Below, in pieces: positions 31,257-34,756 of a stretch of DNA of 34,756 nt; position 1 is the stretch's first letter, and each line of letters begins with the position of its first letter. Source of the stretch: Acidimicrobiia bacterium (GTDB lineage Bacteria; Actinomycetota; Acidimicrobiia; IMCC26256; DASPTH01). The notes beneath the pieces were generated by a model. The model made no database searches. It saw only the letters and a program-made list of their open reading frames with translations, and was not told the origin of the DNA. A program made the position numbers and the translations under genes. The DNA lies in NCBI GenBank assembly GCA_040880805.1, contig JBBDHW010000010.1:11505-46260 (forward strand). The letters run 5' to 3'.

Positions 31257-32477
31257 TCAGCGCACCCGCACCGGCACCGAGCTGTAGCCACGCACCGTGC
31301 TGGTGTGCACCCACTCGAGCCCGCGCTCGTCGATCTCCCAAGTCGGGAACCGCCGCAGCGTCTCGGTGAGCCCGACCGTGCCCTCGAGGCGCGCCAGCGC
31401 GGCCCCGATGCAGAAGTGCGTGCCGTACCCGAACGCGAGGTGCCGGTCGATCACCCGCCGCACGTCGAAGCGGTCGGGATCCTCGAAGTGGCGCTCGTCG
31501 CGGTCGCCCGAACCGTTGAGGAGCGCGAGTCGCGAGCCGCGCGGGATGACGGTGCCGTGCAACTCGACGTCGCGCGAAACCCATCGCGACTGGATCGGCG
31601 ACGGCGCCTCGTAGCGCAGGAGCTCCTCGATGGCGTTCGGCACGAGCGATGGCTCGTCGATCAGGAGCTGGCGCTGGTCGGGGTGCTTCGCCAACGTCAC
31701 CGCCGCGAAACCGAGCAGCCGGGCCACCGTCTCGGTGCCCGCTGACGAGATGAGCTGCACGAAGCCGGCGATCTCGTCGAGCGTCAACGTGCGAAGCTCA
31801 CCGTCGTCGTCGATCTCCGCGTGCACCAAGCCGCTGATGAGGTCGTCCTGCGGATCCGCGCGCCGTTGCTCCATGAGCTCGGGCAGGATCGCCCACGCGT
31901 CGTTCGCGATCTCACCGCTCTCCGAGACCAGCGAGCGATCGATCCCGTGCCTCAGCATCGTGTCACCGTCGTCGATGTGCAGGCTGCTGTCGGCCCGTTC
32001 GCGGAACTCGGCCGCATAGCCGTCGGGGTAGCCGACCAGAGCGAGGATCACGGTGGGCGGCAGCAGGCCGGCGAACGTCTCGATGTAGTCGAACTCGTCC
32101 TGCCCGTCGACGGTATCGAAGAGGTCGTTGCAGAGCTTGGCGATTCGGCGCTCGAGGTCGGCGATCCGCCGGGGCGTGAAGGCGCGGCTCACGAGCTTGC
32201 GCAGGCGTGTGTGCTCCGGCGGGTCCTTCATGATCATCATCGGGATGTTCTCGTACGGCTCGTCGGCGATCATCTCCAACACGATGCCGTGACCGGACCG
32301 GTACGTGTCGGTGTCGAGCAGCCCGTTGAGCACGTCGTCGTAGCGGCTCAGCGCGTAGAACCCGTGCCGCTCGTTGAAGTACACCGGCGACTCGTCGCGC
32401 AACCGCTTCCACGCGGGATACGGGTCGGCGTCGATCGCGTAGTCGTACGGGTCGTAGTAGAGATCGGTGACGGTCAT
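31257..32477 (-). CDS. Cytochrome P450
   Basis: 406-aa bacterial P450. It has the I-helix SSAGTETVARLLG, the ExxR motif EELLR and the heme loop FGYGTHFCIGAALAR with Cys356. It is closely related in layout to the P450 at 3812-5014: the same YYDPYDxxIDADPYP start, a TYxSGxG segment, VPNAIEE[IL]LR and an STVRG end. They are probably members of one subfamily. The ATG at 32477 has GGAG 8 bases upstream; a longer frame from 32525 lacks such a site. It is followed downstream only by the decayed binding protein on the other strand. Confidence 0.93.
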   Translation of the reverse strand: MTVTDLYYDPYDYAIDADPYPAWKRLRDESPVYFNERHGFYALSRYDDVLNGLLDTDTYRSGHGIVLEMIADEPYENIPMMIMKDPPEHTRLRKLVSRAFTPRRIADLERRIAKLCNDLFDTVDGQDEFDYIETFAGLLPPTVILALVGYPDGYAAEFRERADSSLHIDDGDTMLRHGIDRSLVSESGEIANDAWAILPELMEQRRADPQDDLISGLVHAEIDDDGELRTLTLDEIAGFVQLISSAGTETVARLLGFAAVTLAKHPDQRQLLIDEPSLVPNAIEELLRYEAPSPIQSRWVSRDVELHGTVIPRGSRLALLNGSGDRDERHFEDPDRFDVRRVIDRHLAFGYGTHFCIGAALARLEGTVGLTETLRRFPTWEIDERGLEWVHTSTVRGYSSVPVRVR

Positions 32478-32517
32478 CCCCGCTACTCCTGAGATCCCGC
32501 GGTGCGATGCACCATAC

Positions 32518-33090
32518 TCACTCACTCGCCCGCGCGGCCGGGCTCGTTTCCGCGGGATCGGATTGCAGTCCGAACGAGTTGAACGCCATCGCCAGCAACG
32601 CGTAGGCGCCCACGGTGAAGACCAGATCCATCAGCTGACGTTCGTCGAGCGCGTCAGCAAGTTCGTCCCAGGTGGACTCACTGACGGTCCAGCCTGAGAG
32701 CAGCTCATCCGTCGCACGCATGAGTGCGGCGTCGCCGGCCGACCAGCCGGGAGCGTCGGGTCCCTCGGTCGTTCGGGCGATCGCTTCGTCGTCGACCCCC
32801 TCTCGACGCGCGATCACCTCGTGCTGTTCGCGTTCGAACGCACACCCGCAGATCACCGCGGTGCGGAGAACGAGGAGCTCGCGGGTGCGCGGTGTCAGCG
32901 TGGACTCGAACAGCAGGTGACGATTGAAGGCCAGGTACGACCGCGCAAGGTCAGGATGACGCGCCAAGGTGTCGAGCGGCACCGGCACCTCGGTCGCGTC
33001 CCGCCGCAGCCACCCCTTCAGCGCGACGCGCACCTCGTCCGGCAACGTTCCGCGTGGCAATGGCGGGATTCGCGGTTCAGCGTCGGGCAT
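32518..33090 (-). CDS. Carboxymuconolactone decarboxylase/AhpD-like protein
   Basis: 190-aa all-helical protein of the carboxymuconolactone decarboxylase-like (AhpD) superfamily. It has LTPRTRELLVLRTAVICGCAFEREQHEVIARREG, in which a Cys-x-Cys replaces the CxxC of peroxidase-active AhpD and the downstream His is kept. The later helix DLVFTVGAYALLAMAFNSFG is typical. The start is the ATG at 33090; the reading frame extends far upstream but is antisense to the ligase there. The stop lies 40 bases before the P450 start, so the two are probably co-transcribed. Peroxidase, decarboxylase or lactonase-like roles are possible; none is certain. Confidence 0.85.
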   Translation of the reverse strand: MPDAEPRIPPLPRGTLPDEVRVALKGWLRRDATEVPVPLDTLARHPDLARSYLAFNRHLLFESTLTPRTRELLVLRTAVICGCAFEREQHEVIARREGVDDEAIARTTEGPDAPGWSAGDAALMRATDELLSGWTVSESTWDELADALDERQLMDLVFTVGAYALLAMAFNSFGLQSDPAETSPAARASE

Positions 33091-33118
33091 GGACTTGACA
33101 TCGTATATTTTCCCGGTC
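33091..33118. promoter_or_regulatory. AT-rich divergent promoter gap
   Basis: A 28-base gap between divergent starts at 33090 and 33119. TATATT (33104-33109) lies 9 bases before the ATG at 33119, fitting a -10 for a leaderless transcript. On the minus strand TATACG (33108 to 33103) stands about 12 bases before the other ATG. There is no Shine-Dalgarno in front of the ligase start. The two -10s overlap, so transcription may be mutually exclusive. Confidence 0.4.
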
Positions 33119-34600
33119 ATGCGGACACTCACTGACGTACTCCGGAGCCGGTCGACCAGCGATCCGGACCGGGTCGCGCTCGACTTCGAGGATCGAACGT
33201 TCACGTTCGGCGAGTTGCAATCCCGTGCGGACGAGTGGGCCACGGCGCTGGCGGCGGCCGGCGCCGCGCGTGGTGCCCGCATCGCCCTGATGTCCGCGAA
33301 CCGGCCGGAGTTCGTGTTCGCGGTGTACGGCGCGTTGCAACTCGGTGCTTCGGTGGTGATGTTCAGCCCGGCGTGGAAGGCCGCGGAGATCCAGCACGCT
33401 GGTGGGGTCGTCTCGCCGGCTCTCGCGCTCGGCGACGAGGCCGGGTGCGCGGCGCTGGCCGATGCGCTGCCTTCGGTGCCGTCCCTCCTGCTCGACCGCG
33501 ACCTGCAGTCGTCCGCGGAGCCCGGTCCCGTCGTCGACGACGTCGACGCGGACGCGGTGTTGGTGTTCAGTTCCGGCACGACCGGCTTGCCGAAGGCGGT
33601 CCGCCACACGCACCGGACGCTCGGCCACGCGGTCAAGCACTGGATCACCGCGCTCGGCCTCACCGACCACGATCGTTTCCAGGTGGCGACGCCACCGGTG
33701 CACATCCTCGGGCTGCTCAACATCGTCACCGCGGTCGCTGCGGGATCCCGCGTTCGCCTGCATCCGCGTTTCGACCTCGACGCGTCGCTGCGCGCGATCG
33801 CGGAGGAGCGCATGACACTCGAGATGGCGGTCGCGCCGATCGCACTCGGTTTGGCGAACCATCCGCGGCTCGAGGACTTCGACCTGACCTCTCTGCGCTA
33901 CATCATGTGGGGCGCGACGCCCGTGGCCGAGGAGGTCGCGCGTACCGTCACCCGTCGATCGGGCGTGCGCTGGCTCCCCGCCTACGGCACGAGTGAGGTG
34001 CCGGTGATCGCGGCGAACCCCGTACAGACTCCCGACCGCTGGCGCCTCGACAGCGTCGGCCTGGCCGTGCCAGGAGTAGAGGTGCGGATCACCGATCCGG
34101 AGAGCAACGCGGTGCTCGCTGACGGCGCGACCGGCGAGATCGAGGTGCGGAGCCCGTCGGCGATGGCCGGATACCTCCCCGACTCCGAGACCGCGCCGTC
34201 GTTCCACGACGGCTGGTACCGCACCGGCGACATCGGCTGGCTCGAGCCCGCAGGGTGGCTGCACATCACCGACCGGCTCAAGGAGATGATCAAGGTTCGC
34301 GGGTTCCAGGTTGCGCCCGCTGAGATCGAGGCGGTCCTGCACGCCGACGACAGAGTGCGCGACTGCGCCGTGTTCGGAGTGGAGGATCCGCAGCTCGGTG
34401 AGGCAATCGTGGCCGCGGTTGTGCCGGTGGCCGGTGCCGTCGTCGCGCCACAGGAACTGGAGGCTGCAGTCGCGGAGCAGCTTGCGAGCTACAAGCGCAT
34501 CCGCCATCTCGTCTTCGTCGACGAGATCCCGCGGCTGCCGTCCGGGAAGGCACTCCGGCGCCAGCTCAAAGAACGCTGGCACGACCAGTCACTCAGCTGA
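33119..34600 (+). CDS. Acyl-CoA synthetase / AMP-dependent ligase
   Basis: 493-aa adenylate-forming ligase. It has the A3 motif VFSSGTTGLPKAVRHTH, the A5-like LPAYGTSEVPV, the A8 WYRTGDIGWLEPAGWLHITDRLKEMIKVRGFQV and the A10 lysine Lys477 in RLPSGKALRRQ. The arrangement is that of 4-coumarate:CoA-ligase-like enzymes and fits activation of an aromatic, branched or fatty acid. The ATG at 33119 is the first in frame that begins the family's normal N-terminus (MRTLTDVLRSR); no ribosome-binding site precedes it, so a leaderless message is likely. Divergent from the AhpD-like gene. Confidence 0.93.
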   Translation: MRTLTDVLRSRSTSDPDRVALDFEDRTFTFGELQSRADEWATALAAAGAARGARIALMSANRPEFVFAVYGALQLGASVVMFSPAWKAAEIQHAGGVVSPALALGDEAGCAALADALPSVPSLLLDRDLQSSAEPGPVVDDVDADAVLVFSSGTTGLPKAVRHTHRTLGHAVKHWITALGLTDHDRFQVATPPVHILGLLNIVTAVAAGSRVRLHPRFDLDASLRAIAEERMTLEMAVAPIALGLANHPRLEDFDLTSLRYIMWGATPVAEEVARTVTRRSGVRWLPAYGTSEVPVIAANPVQTPDRWRLDSVGLAVPGVEVRITDPESNAVLADGATGEIEVRSPSAMAGYLPDSETAPSFHDGWYRTGDIGWLEPAGWLHITDRLKEMIKVRGFQVAPAEIEAVLHADDRVRDCAVFGVEDPQLGEAIVAAVVPVAGAVVAPQELEAAVAEQLASYKRIRHLVFVDEIPRLPSGKALRRQLKERWHDQSLS

Positions 34601-34756
34601 GCCAGGCTCACGCTCGCTCGCGCCGCTCAACGCCGCGTGTCCGGAGTTCGCCGACGCGCGGAACCTGCTCAGATCGCCGGCTATGGGCGCGCCTTGCGCG
34701 ACGTTATACGGGTGATCTTGTCAAGCACCCTCGTGTTGGGGATCGCGGTGGCGTAG
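34601..34756. other. Right-edge noncoding stretch
   Basis: No gene supported. A GC-rich CTCACGCTCGCTCGCGCC directly after the ligase stop recalls the tail of the stop-adjacent repeat but lacks its hairpin. Near the end a minus-strand TTGACA and a TATAAC lie only 10 bases apart, too close for a normal promoter. Confidence 0.4.

Noticed and set aside
33095-33100. TTGACA as a -35 for the ligase
   Set aside because: A -10 at 16-18 bases would fall on the start codon; the nearby TATATT is only 3 bases away.
33091-33813. Long N-terminal extension of the AhpD-like protein
   Set aside because: Antisense to the ligase at 33119 and Ser/Ala/Arg-rich; the family length is met from the ATG at 33090.
1-34756. 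CRISPR arrays, tRNA or rRNA genes, intact transposases or integrases
   Set aside because: None was recognised on either strand; no regularly spaced repeats were seen.

Overview
The window is GC-rich DNA with strong G/C preference at third codon positions, many GTG starts and gene-to-gene overlaps of the GTGA/ATGA type. Its content is cytochromes P450, TetR and FadR-type regulators, CaiB/BaiF CoA-transferase, a decayed F420-type luciferase-like oxidoreductase, amidohydrolase-2 proteins and acyl-CoA ligases. This suggests a high-GC Actinomycetota chromosome, perhaps Acidimicrobiia or a relative; the class is inference. No tRNA, rRNA, CRISPR array or intact insertion sequence was seen.

Layout. 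(1) 30-7707, all minus strand: Rieske oxygenase, two small proteins, TetR regulator, P450, SDR, second TetR and a molybdenum hydroxylase large subunit. This looks like an oxidative catabolism block transcribed right to left and continuing past the left edge. (2) 7893-8696: a 5'-truncated epoxide hydrolase. (3) 8749-12924, plus strand: two amidohydrolase-2 proteins, a VOC protein and a DUF1330-like protein. They are separated by gaps that hold gene debris, including a copied piece of the TetR gene and a decayed LLM oxidoreductase. (4) 12962-27650, minus strand: a long, tightly packed run of 13 genes. In transcription order these are amidohydrolase, acyl-CoA dehydrogenase, amidohydrolase, crotonase, Baeyer-Villiger monooxygenase, SDR, two divergent crotonases, acyl-CoA ligase, thioesterase, acyl-CoA ligase, a deleted acyl-CoA ligase and P450. 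Most junctions overlap by 4 bases. (5) 27732-28484, plus: a FadR/FCD-type GntR regulator divergent from that run, with a palindrome over the shared promoter region. (6) 28494-34600: a frameshifted SDR divergent from a CaiB/BaiF CoA-transferase (palindrome between them), a decayed substrate-binding protein, a P450 paralogous to the one in block 1, an AhpD-like protein and a divergent acyl-CoA ligase.

Working model (inference). The 13-gene run encodes CoA-dependent breakdown of a cyclic or aryl ketone or a terpenoid/steroid-like compound. The P450 hydroxylates, the SDR makes a ketone, and the HAPMO-like monooxygenase inserts oxygen. Ligases or the CoA-transferase activate acids, and the dehydrogenase with three crotonases performs beta-oxidation-like or C-C cleavage steps. 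Amidohydrolase-2 proteins perform hydrolysis or decarboxylation. The FadR-type regulator is the likely local switch. The substrate cannot be read from the sequence.

A second theme is decay. At least five reading frames are truncated, internally deleted or frameshifted (7893-8696, 12342-12519, 14266-15384, 28494-29313, 30645-31231). A short hairpin repeat also recurs directly after stop codons.
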